This document shows positions 48,624 to 58,073 of a stretch of DNA of 64,000 bases, in pieces. The DNA is from Bartonella sp. AU55XJBT. GTDB taxonomy: Bacteria > Pseudomonadota > Alphaproteobacteria > Rhizobiales > Rhizobiaceae. Below the pieces are notes generated by a model. It had not been told where the DNA came from, ran no database searches, and saw only the letters and a program-made list of their open reading frames with translations. The translations under genes and the position numbers were made by a program. Position 1 is the stretch's first letter; each line of letters starts with the position of its first letter. The DNA is taken from positions 62,001-126,000 of the forward strand of contig NZ_JAQITC010000002.1 of the NCBI RefSeq assembly GCF_028618525.1. Reading direction: 5' to 3'.

Positions 48624-49496
48624 TCACTGTATATTGTCTATTGCTTGTTTTAGAGTATCTTGTCCGGCTGCGCCAATGAGTACTTTATTACCGATAATGT
48701 AAGAAGGTGTTCCCGTAATATGAAGTTTAGAGGCAATTTGAATATTTTCTTTCAAGGTGTTTTGCAGATCAGGATCTTTTATTGCATTACGGAGTTTTTT
48801 TTCATCTGCTCCTAATGAAATAGCTATTTTTATAGCTTTGGCTTCATTCACGCGCCCCTTATGCATTAAAAGTGCTTTGTGAAACTGTGGATATTTTTCT
48901 GAAAACTGTTTTCGAAATGCATAGGCAACGCTATGGACCGCTATAGAATCAGGTCCTAAAATCGGCAAATCCTTGATAATAACCCGTAGATCTGGGTAAT
49001 CTTTTATCAAGTTTTCTATATCTGAATAGGAGCTTTTACAATGTTGACAGTTGTAATCAAAAAAATCAACAAGTACTTTTTTACCATTTGGATTGCCCAA
49101 AACAGTGTCATGAGGAGAATGAAAAATCTCCTTTTCTAATAAATGGATGACAGAGGTTTGTATTTGACTTTCGTATTCATTCTGTTTTTCTAGCTTGTCT
49201 TGAAGGATAAGCTGCATTTCAATCATAATTTCTGGATGAGTAAGAAGATACTCTCTCACAATTTGTTGAATATAATGAGAATCAATATGGGGGGTAACTT
49301 TTTCTTTAAGCTTAGATAAAAAGTTAGAATCCTCCAGAAGTTGTATTTTAAGATTTTCTAAGTTTAAATGATCTGCTGTTTTGGGGGCTGATGTTGCGTT
49401 TGATAAAGAAGGGGGAAAAATTAAAATACTCAACATAACAGGGGCTAAAATTTTTAAGACAAGTGTTATTTTTGAGTTTTGAGGTTGATGAGTCAT
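48624..49496 (-). CDS. DsbA-family periplasmic thiol oxidoreductase (Com1-like)
   Basis: 290 residues from ATG 49496 (AAGGG upstream); the longer frame to 49562 lacks a Shine-Dalgarno. Signal-anchor or cleavable signal (LVLKILAPVMLSILIF), a helical N-terminal domain (about 60-140), then a thioredoxin/DsbA domain with CxxC as FDYNCQHCKSSY and a cis-Pro in TGTPSYIIG. Likely a disulfide oxidase/isomerase for envelope proteins. Divergent from glpD. Confidence 0.9.
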   Translation of the reverse strand: MTHQPQNSKITLVLKILAPVMLSILIFPPSLSNATSAPKTADHLNLENLKIQLLEDSNFLSKLKEKVTPHIDSHYIQQIVREYLLTHPEIMIEMQLILQDKLEKQNEYESQIQTSVIHLLEKEIFHSPHDTVLGNPNGKKVLVDFFDYNCQHCKSSYSDIENLIKDYPDLRVIIKDLPILGPDSIAVHSVAYAFRKQFSEKYPQFHKALLMHKGRVNEAKAIKIAISLGADEKKLRNAIKDPDLQNTLKENIQIASKLHITGTPSYIIGNKVLIGAAGQDTLKQAIDNIQ

Positions 49497-49833
49497 TTGT
49501 ATCCCTTCATATTTTCTATTTGTTATTGGGTGAACTATATGAAAAGCGTTATCTATGTGCAATAAAGCATTCGCTATAGTGTATATTCACGAATAAGCAA
49601 AAACATCAATTTTTCTCTAACAAGCTTTATATGATGCACATTTGCAAAGATTATGTTCTTTGGAGGATAAAAAAACTCTCTTTAATTTGTCAAATGTTGT
49701 TTTGATAAAAGGGTGTAAAAAAGCTTTTTATGGGTATTTATTGTGGAAAAAAGCGGGGTGAGCATACAATGAAGTGCAGCTGTATTGATTTTTTACTGTT
49801 ACTTTATTGAGTAGTGTGAAACAAAATTAAATC

Positions 49834-51363
49834 ATGAAAAGTGAAATTATGAAAACCACAACGCATTATGAGCTGTTTATCATTGGGGGAGGTATAAACG
49901 GGTGTGGATTGGCAAGAGATGCAGCTGGACGCGGTTTTAAAGTAGGATTAGCTGAAATGAATGATCTTGCATCGGGGACATCAAGTGCATCAACAAAGCT
50001 TATTCATGGAGGGCTTCGTTATCTTGAACATTATGAGTTCAAACTTGTTCGTGAAGCGTTAAAAGAACGTGAGATCATATTACGTATAGCTCCACATATT
50101 GTGCGTCCTTTGCGTTTTCTTCTTCCTTATCATAAAGGATTGCGCCCTGCTTGGATATTGCGTTTTGGACTTTTTATTTATGATTATTTAGGGAAATGGA
50201 ATCAAAAGTTGTGGCGCAGTAAAACAATTAATTTTTCAAAAAAGTTTTGCTCTACACTGAAGAAAGAATATCAGAGAGGTTTTGAATATTCTGATGCCAG
50301 AGTCGATGATGCCCGTTTAGTCATTGCCAATGCGCGTGATGCAGAAAAATGGGGAGCGGATATAAAAGTACGGACAGAAGTTCTCTCTTTAAAAAAAGAA
50401 GACAAAAAATGGCGTATTGTTCTACAAGATAAGTTAAGTGGCAAGAAATACAGTATCACAGCCTCTTATGTCGCGAATATGACAGGTCCGTGGATTAATC
50501 ATGTTTTGACAAGTGTATTAAACTGTAAAGAACATCCACCAGTACGGCTTGTAAAAGGTTCTCATATTTTGGTTCCCAAGCTTTATACGCATGATCGTGC
50601 TTATATTTTTCAAAATGGTGATGGGCGTATTGTATTTACTATTCCCTATCAAGAAGATTTTACCTTGCTTGGAACCACAGATTGTGATTATCAGGGAGAT
50701 CCGGCCAATGTTCATATTACTAACACAGAGATTGATTATATCTGCGCAGCAGCTAGTGAATATTTCATACAACCAGTATCGCCTAAAACGATTGTTTGGT
50801 CTTACTCTGGAGTTCGCCCACTCTATGATGATGGATCTTCAAAGGCACAAGAAATTACGCGCGATTATGTTTTAAAAGAAATGGGAACAGGAAGTACACC
50901 AAAGATTCTTAATCTTTATGGTGGAAAAATTACAACTTATCGTAAATTGGCTGAAGATGCAATGAAATTCGTTGAAAAAGCGCTTGGTAAAAAGGGGGCA
51001 TCATGGACGGCTAATGCAATTCTTCCTGGCGGTGATTTTCCTTATAACCAATTAAATAAAATTGAAAATAGGATTGCTCTTTTGACGCCAGATTTAGATG
51101 CTTTTACACATCGCAGACTTGCTCGCTCCTATGGTACGGAAGCATTGGTGATATTTGCAGATGGTAAGGCGAATAGAGGAAAAAATTTTGGACATGGACT
51201 TTATGAAATAGAAGTAAAATGGTTGATGGAAAAGGAATGGGCGAAAACAGGTGAAGATGTATTATGGCGTCGTTCAAAACTTGGCCTTTTCTTTAATGAG
51301 CAAGAGGTTGAGACTCTTTGTTTCTATATGCAAAGCCAAAAAGAAATTGAAAAACGTTTATAG
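49834..51363 (+). CDS. glpD: Aerobic glycerol-3-phosphate dehydrogenase
   Basis: 509 residues. N-terminal FAD site IIGGGINGCGLARDAAGRG, then LIHGGLRYLE and VRPLYDDGSS; the C-terminal domain follows. It oxidises glycerol-3-phosphate to dihydroxyacetone phosphate and feeds electrons to the quinone pool. A second ATG at 49849 (MKTTTHYEL) is an alternative start. No glpK/glpF or regulator adjoins it. Confidence 0.96.
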   Translation: MKSEIMKTTTHYELFIIGGGINGCGLARDAAGRGFKVGLAEMNDLASGTSSASTKLIHGGLRYLEHYEFKLVREALKEREIILRIAPHIVRPLRFLLPYHKGLRPAWILRFGLFIYDYLGKWNQKLWRSKTINFSKKFCSTLKKEYQRGFEYSDARVDDARLVIANARDAEKWGADIKVRTEVLSLKKEDKKWRIVLQDKLSGKKYSITASYVANMTGPWINHVLTSVLNCKEHPPVRLVKGSHILVPKLYTHDRAYIFQNGDGRIVFTIPYQEDFTLLGTTDCDYQGDPANVHITNTEIDYICAAASEYFIQPVSPKTIVWSYSGVRPLYDDGSSKAQEITRDYVLKEMGTGSTPKILNLYGGKITTYRKLAEDAMKFVEKALGKKGASWTANAILPGGDFPYNQLNKIENRIALLTPDLDAFTHRRLARSYGTEALVIFADGKANRGKNFGHGLYEIEVKWLMEKEWAKTGEDVLWRRSKLGLFFNEQEVETLCFYMQSQKEIEKRL

Positions 51364-51894
51364 TCGTTTAGTTTTACAGGTTTTATCTGCAATATTGTAA
51401 AATATTTTTCTTCAGGAGTCTTGATACGAGCCATACACATCGAAAGAATATTGTTTGTCTATATTTTTAGTTTAGTTTTTTTTCAACAGCCATAAAATGG
51501 CAAAATTGTATGGAATAAGAAATCTTTGCTTTTTATTGGAGAAGAAATAGAAGCACTTTCTGTTGCATTTGATTCACGATGAATTGAAAAAGGCTGAAGA
51601 AAACTGAGCCTTTCATGGGAAGTTGTGGAATGTTTTCGTTTATTATTTAAAACTCTGTGCTAAAACGTGTAAGGATAGGAGATTAATCGACATAAAAAGA
51701 GCTTGCAAATGAGTTTTTTACATTACAGATGAAAATCTTCTTTTTTGGTGTTTATATACTTTAGCATTCCTCTATGAAAAGTGTGGTTTAGTATGCTCAT
51801 AATGGTCTCAAAGAATGAAACTTTCTATAAACGAGAAGGTAAGTATTTTTTGCGTATGAAGAGAGAGCTATGAGGATATAAGAGCAATGACCTC
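51364..51894. other. 530-bp intergenic region
   Basis: Spacer between glpD and dusA, both on the plus strand. AAAGGCT/AGCCTTT (51589-51613) can form a 7-bp hairpin, but has no T run. Nothing else was recognised. Confidence 0.4.
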
Positions 51895-52878
51895 ATGATA
51901 TTTTATAATCTTCCATCGCCTATAAAATTTGCAGTAGCGCCAATGTTGGACTGGACAGACCGGCATTGTAGGTTTTTTTATCGTCTTTTAACAAAAAAAG
52001 CACTCCTTTATACAGAAATGGTGGTAGCAGATGCCGTCATTCATGGTGTTCGCGAACAATTGTTGGCTTTTAGCCATAAAGAATGTCCCGTGGCATTACA
52101 ATTAGGGGGAGAAGATCCAAAAAAGTTAGCAGAGGCTGCACGGATTGCTGAAGATTTTGGTTATAATGAGATAAACCTCAATGTTGGTTGTCCATCAAAT
52201 CGTGTTCAAGCAGGTGTATTTGGAGCTTGTTTGATGTTAGATCCTGATACTGTGGCAAATGCTGTGGAAGCCATGAAAAAAGTGGTTACGATACCTGTAA
52301 CGGTCAAATGTCGTCTTGGGGTCGATGATCAGGATGAAGAATTAGCTTTAGATCTTTTAGCGGAGAAAGTTTGGAATGCAGGATGTGATGCTCTTTGGGT
52401 TCACGCGCGTAAAGCGTGGTTAAAAGGATTGAGTCCAAAAGAAAATCGCAATATTCCGCCCCTCAATTATGAAAGAGTTTATAATTTAAAACGTAAATAT
52501 CCTCATCAATTCATTGGGATAAATGGTGGAATTAAATCAATTAATGAGATAAAAGAGCACTTGATTTTCTGTGATGCTACCATGGTTGGTCGCCAAGTTT
52601 ATCATGATCCAACTTTGTTAAAGCATATTGATTTTGAACTCTATGGTGAGTCGCAGAATAATTTGAGTGAGAGTGATCTTATTGAAATCATGTGTGATTA
52701 TGCGGCTCGACATATTGCATCGGGAGGGCGTCTTTCTCACGTGACACGTCACATGATTGGTTTATTTCATGGGCGGGGAGGGGCACGTCGATGGCGGCAA
52801 ATATTATCAAATGAGGCGACAAAACCAAATGCAGATATCTATATTTTGAAAGAAGCTTTTTCCGCTCTCATGGGATAA
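51895..52878 (+). CDS. dusA: tRNA-dihydrouridine synthase A
   Basis: 327 residues, FMN-dependent TIM barrel. VAPMLDWTDRHCRFFYR, LQLGGEDP, INLNVGCPSNRVQAGVFGACLM with the catalytic Cys, VKCRLGVDD and the HARKAWLKGLSPKENR loop are diagnostic of DusA, which reduces U20/U20a of tRNA. No clear Shine-Dalgarno. Confidence 0.96.
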   Translation: MIFYNLPSPIKFAVAPMLDWTDRHCRFFYRLLTKKALLYTEMVVADAVIHGVREQLLAFSHKECPVALQLGGEDPKKLAEAARIAEDFGYNEINLNVGCPSNRVQAGVFGACLMLDPDTVANAVEAMKKVVTIPVTVKCRLGVDDQDEELALDLLAEKVWNAGCDALWVHARKAWLKGLSPKENRNIPPLNYERVYNLKRKYPHQFIGINGGIKSINEIKEHLIFCDATMVGRQVYHDPTLLKHIDFELYGESQNNLSESDLIEIMCDYAARHIASGGRLSHVTRHMIGLFHGRGGARRWRQILSNEATKPNADIYILKEAFSALMG

Positions 52879-53175
52879 AAGCGGGACATTGACATGTGTA
52901 AAGCTTAGATCCTTTGTATTTTGATTTTTTCGCGATAATTTTGATCATTTGAATTTTATAGTTTTGGGAAACTTATAATTTTTATTATGGAAAGAATATA
53001 TATATTAAACGGCATGCTGATGACATCTATTAGACAGAAAAATAGAATATAAAAATCATCGCGTTTACAATATTTAATATTTTTAAAACACTGTTTAAAA
53101 AAGCAATAAATTATTCATACCCTATCTATATGACGTGATTTTCATGAAACATTGTAGATTTTAAAAGGTATTCTC

Positions 53176-54183
53176 ATGACCGCTCGTCCATTTGATGATT
53201 TTCGTGCTTTGCTTACAAATTTACCTGTTGCTGATGAGTTTTCTATAATTTTGGCTAAAAAACGGCAAGAAAATTTAACAAAAGCGCGAGGATCATTAGG
53301 AAAACTAGCAGATATTGCTATTTGGTATGCGGGATGGAGAGGTACAGAAAAACCTCTCGTAACGCGACCTTTGGTTGCTATTTTTTCTGGAAATCATGGT
53401 ATCGTAGAAGAGAATGTTACACCATTACCACAATCTATGACACAAAAGATGGTTCAAAATTTTGCATCTGGAGGAGCTGCTATCAACCAAATTTGTATAG
53501 CTTATGATCTTGGATTAAAAATTTTTGATTTAGCACTGGAATATCCAACAATGAATATTACGAAAGATGCCGCAATGGATGAGCGGAGTGCGGCTGCTAC
53601 AATGGCATTTGGCATGGAATCCATTGCTGGTGGGACAGATCTTTTATGTATCGGTGAAATGGGGATTGGAAACACAATAATAGCTTCAGCTTTATGTTTT
53701 GCATTATTTGGAGGAGAAGTTGAAGAATGGACAGGAAATGGTATGGAATCGGAAGGGGATTTGTATCAGCGTAAAATAACAGCGGTTAAGACAGCTATTG
53801 CTTTGCATAAGGAGCATTTTAACGATCCTTTTGAGATAATGCGTCGCTTGGGAGGACGTGAAATTGCTGCTATGGTTGGCGCTATTTTAGCAGCAAGAAT
53901 GGAAAAAATACCTGTTATTTTAGATGGTTTTGTGGCAACAGCTGCTGCTGCTATCCTTTATAAAATGCATCCAAGAGCTCTTGAACATACCCTTGTTGGA
54001 CATGTTTCTTCTGAGAAAGCTCACCATAAACTTTTAAAAAAAATCGGCAAAGAACCACTTCTGGATTTGGGGATGCGCCTTGGTGAAGGGGCAGGAGCCG
54101 CTATGGCTGCTGGTATCGTCAAAGCTGCTGTTTTAACACATGCGCAAACGGCCATTTTGGAACAAGAAAGTTTAAATACTTAA
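53176..54183 (+). CDS. cobT: Nicotinate-nucleotide-dimethylbenzimidazole phosphoribosyltransferase CobT
   Basis: 335 residues. RGSLGKLADIAIWYAG, IFSGNHGIVEENVTPLPQSMT, CIGEMGIGNTIIASAL, VILDGFVATAAAAIL and the C-terminal DLGMRLGEGAGAAMA are CobT motifs; the catalytic Glu is in LGEGAGA. It activates the lower ligand of cobalamin. Usually it is paired with cobS/cobV; here it stands alone between dusA and an Lrp gene. Convergent with the Lrp gene. Confidence 0.95.
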   Translation: MTARPFDDFRALLTNLPVADEFSIILAKKRQENLTKARGSLGKLADIAIWYAGWRGTEKPLVTRPLVAIFSGNHGIVEENVTPLPQSMTQKMVQNFASGGAAINQICIAYDLGLKIFDLALEYPTMNITKDAAMDERSAAATMAFGMESIAGGTDLLCIGEMGIGNTIIASALCFALFGGEVEEWTGNGMESEGDLYQRKITAVKTAIALHKEHFNDPFEIMRRLGGREIAAMVGAILAARMEKIPVILDGFVATAAAAILYKMHPRALEHTLVGHVSSEKAHHKLLKKIGKEPLLDLGMRLGEGAGAAMAAGIVKAAVLTHAQTAILEQESLNT

Positions 54184-54214
54184 AAAAGAATGATGAAAAG
54201 GATATAAAAAACTT

Positions 54215-54703
54215 TTAAGTTTGTTCATTCGCTTTTTCATGTAATTTAATATAATTAAGTGGAAGTTCTGTTGTATATTTAATCTGTTCCATTGCAAAAG
54301 AAGATGAAACATCACGGATATCAATTTTAGAAATTAATTTTTTATAAAAAAGATCATACGCTTCAATATCGGGAACGACAACACGCAATAAATAGTCAAT
54401 ATCTCCACTCATTCGATAAAATTCAATGACTTCACGGAATTCTTGCACAATCTTTGAAAAACGCTTAAACCATTCATGGCTATGGGTGTTTGTACGAATA
54501 GAAACAAAAACAGTAACGTGCGCATTTACTTTTTCTGGAGAAAGAACGGCAACGCGACGCTGAATAACACCATCTTCTTCAAGTTTTTGAATTCTACGCC
54601 AACAAGGAGTGGTCGAAAGCCCTACTTTTTTAGCAATATCAGCGACAGAAAGTGTTGCATTTTCTTGCAAAAGATGTAGAATTTTTCGGTCAAGACGGTC
54701 CAT
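54215..54703 (-). CDS. Lrp/AsnC-family transcriptional regulator
   Basis: 162 residues from ATG 54703 (a TTG at 54715 is in frame). N-terminal helix-turn-helix LDRKILHLLQENATLSVADIAKKVGLSTTPCWRRIQKLEEDG, then the RAM ligand-binding domain with SGDIDYLLRVVVPDIEAYD. Target and effector are unknown; the second-domain pattern is closest to Lrp-like amino-acid sensors. Confidence 0.92.
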   Translation of the reverse strand: MDRLDRKILHLLQENATLSVADIAKKVGLSTTPCWRRIQKLEEDGVIQRRVAVLSPEKVNAHVTVFVSIRTNTHSHEWFKRFSKIVQEFREVIEFYRMSGDIDYLLRVVVPDIEAYDLFYKKLISKIDIRDVSSSFAMEQIKYTTELPLNYIKLHEKANEQT

Positions 54704-54724
54704 ATTTTTTCTCAATATTTTAGT

Positions 54725-55354
54725 TTATAAAAATTTACGCACTAAATGACGCAAATAGACAATAAGCTCATCGTTAAACCATGGATTTTTCTGTAACCAA
54801 GAAGTATTTCGCCAGGATGGATGAGGTAAAGGCATAACATTATAACCTCGAGGCTGAGAAATAGAAAGGATATTTCTCCAATCACGAACGGTTGCTGAAA
54901 CGGTTTTATGTTTTAATTCTGTAATATGCCACTTTTGCGCATAACTGCCAATAGCAAGAACAAGCTTTATTTGAGGCATAGCTTGAAATATCTTTTCATG
55001 CCATATTTCTCTACATTCACGTCTTGGCGGCAAATCAGCTTTATTTTTGTCATAACCTGGAAAACAAAATCCCATAGGAACAAGTGCAAAGAGAGATCTA
55101 TTATAAAATTCTTCTTTCGTTACATTAAGCCAATCACGTAATCTTTCGCCAGAGCGATCATTAAAAGGAATAGATGTCTCATGAACACGCAATCCTGGTG
55201 CTTGTCCTGCAATTGCAATCGAAGCCGTATGGGATAAATAAACAACAGGATTTGGTTCATGAGGAAGAGGAGGAAAATAATGTGGCTCTTGGATACAAAC
55301 CCGACAGGAATAGATTTTTTTTTCAAGTTTGATAATTGGGCTACTTTGTTTCAT
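54725..55354 (-). CDS. Uracil-DNA glycosylase superfamily protein
   Basis: 209 residues. The N-terminal CRVCI..P and the motif IAGQAPGLRVHETSIPF are like family 4/related UDGs, with FNDRSGERLRDWL, and a C-terminal LPHPSWRNTSWLQKNPWF carrying the HPS loop. It probably excises uracil or another damaged base, but this subfamily is not one I can name with confidence. Only two of the four Fe-S cysteines of family 4 are obvious (CRVC), so the cluster may be absent. Immediately downstream of the SNase gene. Confidence 0.8.
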   Translation of the reverse strand: MKQSSPIIKLEKKIYSCRVCIQEPHYFPPLPHEPNPVVYLSHTASIAIAGQAPGLRVHETSIPFNDRSGERLRDWLNVTKEEFYNRSLFALVPMGFCFPGYDKNKADLPPRRECREIWHEKIFQAMPQIKLVLAIGSYAQKWHITELKHKTVSATVRDWRNILSISQPRGYNVMPLPHPSWRNTSWLQKNPWFNDELIVYLRHLVRKFL

Positions 55355-55381
55355 TGGTCAATAAAATTTAAAAATACTTTT

Positions 55382-55942
55382 TTATTCTGTGCGAGGATGT
55401 GCTTTGCGCCACTCTTTGGGGCGTTGAAAACTTGATGCCCATATTCCTCTTTTTTTTCTTTTGGCTTCTTGCTCTTCTTTGGGGTAATCATAATAGCTTA
55501 CAGCCCAACCATTCTGTACAAGTGTGGCGTTGATATTGCCCACTTGTTTCGTTTGACATGTTGCAAGGATACGGTGATATTTATCTATTTTATGCCAGTG
55601 ACATGTAACAGATTGGTTTTCTACCAATCGTTCTAGATATTTTTTTGCCTCAAGCCCACAAGGGTATCGTACATCTTTTTTTCCACAAAATTGGCGAAGT
55701 TCAGGAGCATCAATGCCAACCAGTCGAATCTTGATGGAAGAAATCATGATAGAATCGCCATCCATAATAAGTGGCTTTCCTTCAATAGAATTTTTAGAAG
55801 AAAATTTTTCTTGTTGAGGAAACGGTTGAGTCTGCTTAAAATAAGTTGCCATAATGATAAGAATGCTAGCAGTGACAAAAATGCTAAAACCGATGATTTT
55901 TTTTAAGCTTCTTAAATTAAAATGGGAAAAAAAATTTTTCAT
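55382..55942 (-). CDS. Thermonuclease-like (SNase-domain) exported protein
   Basis: 186 residues. N-terminal membrane segment (FSIFVTASILIIMATYF) and then the staphylococcal nuclease fold: MISSIKIRLVGIDAPELRQFCG (catalytic Arg and Asp), LERLVENQSVTCHW, and NINATLVQNGWAVSYYDYPKEEQEAKRKKRGIWAS. Small Ca2+-dependent nuclease domain probably facing the periplasm. Spacing to the UDG gene is 27 bases, but their functional link is not obvious. Confidence 0.88.
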   Translation of the reverse strand: MKNFFSHFNLRSLKKIIGFSIFVTASILIIMATYFKQTQPFPQQEKFSSKNSIEGKPLIMDGDSIMISSIKIRLVGIDAPELRQFCGKKDVRYPCGLEAKKYLERLVENQSVTCHWHKIDKYHRILATCQTKQVGNINATLVQNGWAVSYYDYPKEEQEAKRKKRGIWASSFQRPKEWRKAHPRTE

Positions 55943-56274
55943 GAAATAAAGAAACTGCCACTATCATTATAACGCATTCTATTGAGCATTGCTTATAATC
56001 GTTTCAAAAATTTTATTCACATGACGAAAAAACATTCCGTTTTAATGATAAAATTTTTGTTAGATATCACAAAAATAAAATATGCACGCAGTATAATATG
56101 TAAGTAACTTAAACAATAAATCAACTTAGCAAAATCTGCATAAATCATATAAATTTAAAGTTATACAGATTTTAAAATAAAATTAAAAAAAACACTCCTC
56201 AGAAAATAACTTTGAAGAGCAATAATCTCACGTTTCTTTTGGAGTATAAAATCTATCGATAATAATTGGCTGAT
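55943..56274. other. 330-bp intergenic region
   Basis: AT-rich spacer between rpmG and the SNase gene, both on the minus strand. No RNA gene or hairpin terminator recognised. Confidence 0.4.
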
Positions 56275-56442
56275 TTATTTAATTTTTGTTTCCTTAAATT
56301 CAACGTGCTTTTTTACAACTGGATCATATTTACGTTTGCTCATTTTATCTGTCATCGTACGGCTGTTTTTCTTTGTTACATAGAAAAAACCAGTATCTGC
56401 AGTTGATAAAAGCTTGATCTTAATGGTTGCTGCTTTAGCCAT
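56275..56442 (-). CDS. rpmG: 50S ribosomal protein L33
   Basis: 55 residues: [19 protein letters not shown], then [20 protein letters not shown] and [16 protein letters not shown]. It matches the short, cysteine-free L33 of alphaproteobacteria at full length. The ATG has an AGGG a few bases upstream. It follows the MFS gene by about 100 bases on the same strand. Confidence 0.97.
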   Translation of the reverse strand: MAKAATIKIKLLSTADTGFFYVTKKNSRTMTDKMSKRKYDPVVKKHVEFKETKIK

Positions 56443-56545
56443 AATGTAAAAACCCTATTTATACTGAAAAAAATATTATCGCTGTCAGAACTTATTTCCG
56501 ACATCATCAAATTTTCCGGCAACAGTACGGATGTTCTCAAAAAAG

Positions 56546-57715
56546 TCAAGAGCTGATTAATTTTTTCATAAGTTGGACAAAGACCAAAATGACATATAAA
56601 CCAAAAAAAACAGCCATGGCTATTGAAAAACCAAAGAGATCAAAGATATCCATGGATTTTCCGATAAAGGTCGGTCCTATGAGCATACCAATTCCATAGC
56701 AAAAAATAAAAGCAGAATTAGCAGCAGCAAGTTCTTGCCCCCTAAGACGTGCTCCTAGATGTGCAAGACCAATTGTATAAAGGCTCGCTGATACACCACC
56801 TAGAATAAATAGATCAAACATCAGAATCCATGGATATTGAATAATCCATGGTACTATAAAAGTTCCCACAAAACCTAATATAGCACAACCTATCAGCGGA
56901 TAGCGTCGATCTTTGGCATAGTCGCTTAACATGCTGATAGGAATTAAGAGGAAAATATTCCCGAGTGCAAGGGTTGCCATAAAGTGTGCTGCTTCATTCT
57001 CATTATAACCAATGGATAAACTAAAGGGAATTATAAGCGTTAATGTGCCCATTTGAATGGCTCCATAAACAAGGGCCGCCATCATCGCGCTTGGAACGTG
57101 AAAAAGATAACGAAAAAATGGCGTATATTGATTTTTTTGAAATTCTGGACTTAATTTCCAAGCTGCAAGAATTGGTATAGTAGCAAGTATAATAAGGCTA
57201 CAGCCAACAGCAAAAGGAATAAATCCTTGTGTTCCTACTTTTGCTAGCAGTGTTAGACCTATCACAAACCCTAATCCTAAGACAATAGCATAAATAGACA
57301 GGATCAAACCGCGTTTTTTGGGGGGAGCATAACTGTTGATCCAAAACTCTGATAGGATAAACATAACTGTCATAGTAAAATGTAATATAAACTTTAAAAT
57401 GAACCAAACCCATATGAATTCAAAAAAATAGAATCCTAAAAAACTTAAAGATCCTATCGCCATCATAAGCAATATTGTTTGAGCGATGCCTAAACATAAA
57501 GCAATTCGAGACGTAAAAATAGCGGCAATAATTGTGGCGATTCCACCAACTGTTCCACTATAGCCGATCGTACTGTTGGAAAGTCCTTTTTCTGCCATGA
57601 GAAGAGAGACAAGTTGTGTTCCCATTACTAATGCTGTTCCAACAATACCAATGGTTGCAATAGCGGCAATAATTGCATGTAAAGAATTATTTTGAAAGTC
57701 AAAATTTTTTTTCAT
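56546..57715 (-). CDS. MFS transporter
   Basis: 389 residues with about twelve membrane helices in two halves. LSNSTIGYSGTVGGIATIIAAIFTSRIA in the first part is the usual MFS loop 2-3 region and the C-terminal half ends in GMLIGPTFIGKSMD. Substrate not predictable; it belongs to the small-solute/drug-exporter group that lies near rpmG in rhizobia. Upstream of it there is a 358-bp AT-rich spacer. Confidence 0.85.
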   Translation of the reverse strand: MKKNFDFQNNSLHAIIAAIATIGIVGTALVMGTQLVSLLMAEKGLSNSTIGYSGTVGGIATIIAAIFTSRIALCLGIAQTILLMMAIGSLSFLGFYFFEFIWVWFILKFILHFTMTVMFILSEFWINSYAPPKKRGLILSIYAIVLGLGFVIGLTLLAKVGTQGFIPFAVGCSLIILATIPILAAWKLSPEFQKNQYTPFFRYLFHVPSAMMAALVYGAIQMGTLTLIIPFSLSIGYNENEAAHFMATLALGNIFLLIPISMLSDYAKDRRYPLIGCAILGFVGTFIVPWIIQYPWILMFDLFILGGVSASLYTIGLAHLGARLRGQELAAANSAFIFCYGIGMLIGPTFIGKSMDIFDLFGFSIAMAVFFGLYVILVFVQLMKKLISS

Positions 57716-58073
57716 GAAAATGGCTTAAGGTACTTTTGTTTATCCAAACAACGAAAAGGTGAGCTGAAATGAAAGAAAGATCAAATCAACTTTTGCAGAT
57801 TTACTCACTTCATTGAGTATAAAAAATCTGCAATACTTTCAATACAAATTAAAATATATGCTCTTATATGTTAAAGAAAGCATATTGTATACATAAAATA
57901 ATATAGATACTCAATATTATAGACAGTTTCTTAGTTTAAAGCATTATGAGTTTATTTATTATTAACCATTGAAGAGGAGATAAAAAGCTTAAATTATTTT
58001 CAATAAAACTTTTTATCATTTAAAATAAAAAAAGACGATAATAAAAATTTAAAGAATATTTTTTTATTTTTAA
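57716..58073. other. 360-bp AT-rich spacer
   Basis: Between rnr and the MFS gene, both on the minus strand. Runs of A and T with no strong hairpin; I see nothing functional in it besides the unplaced MFS promoter. Confidence 0.4.
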
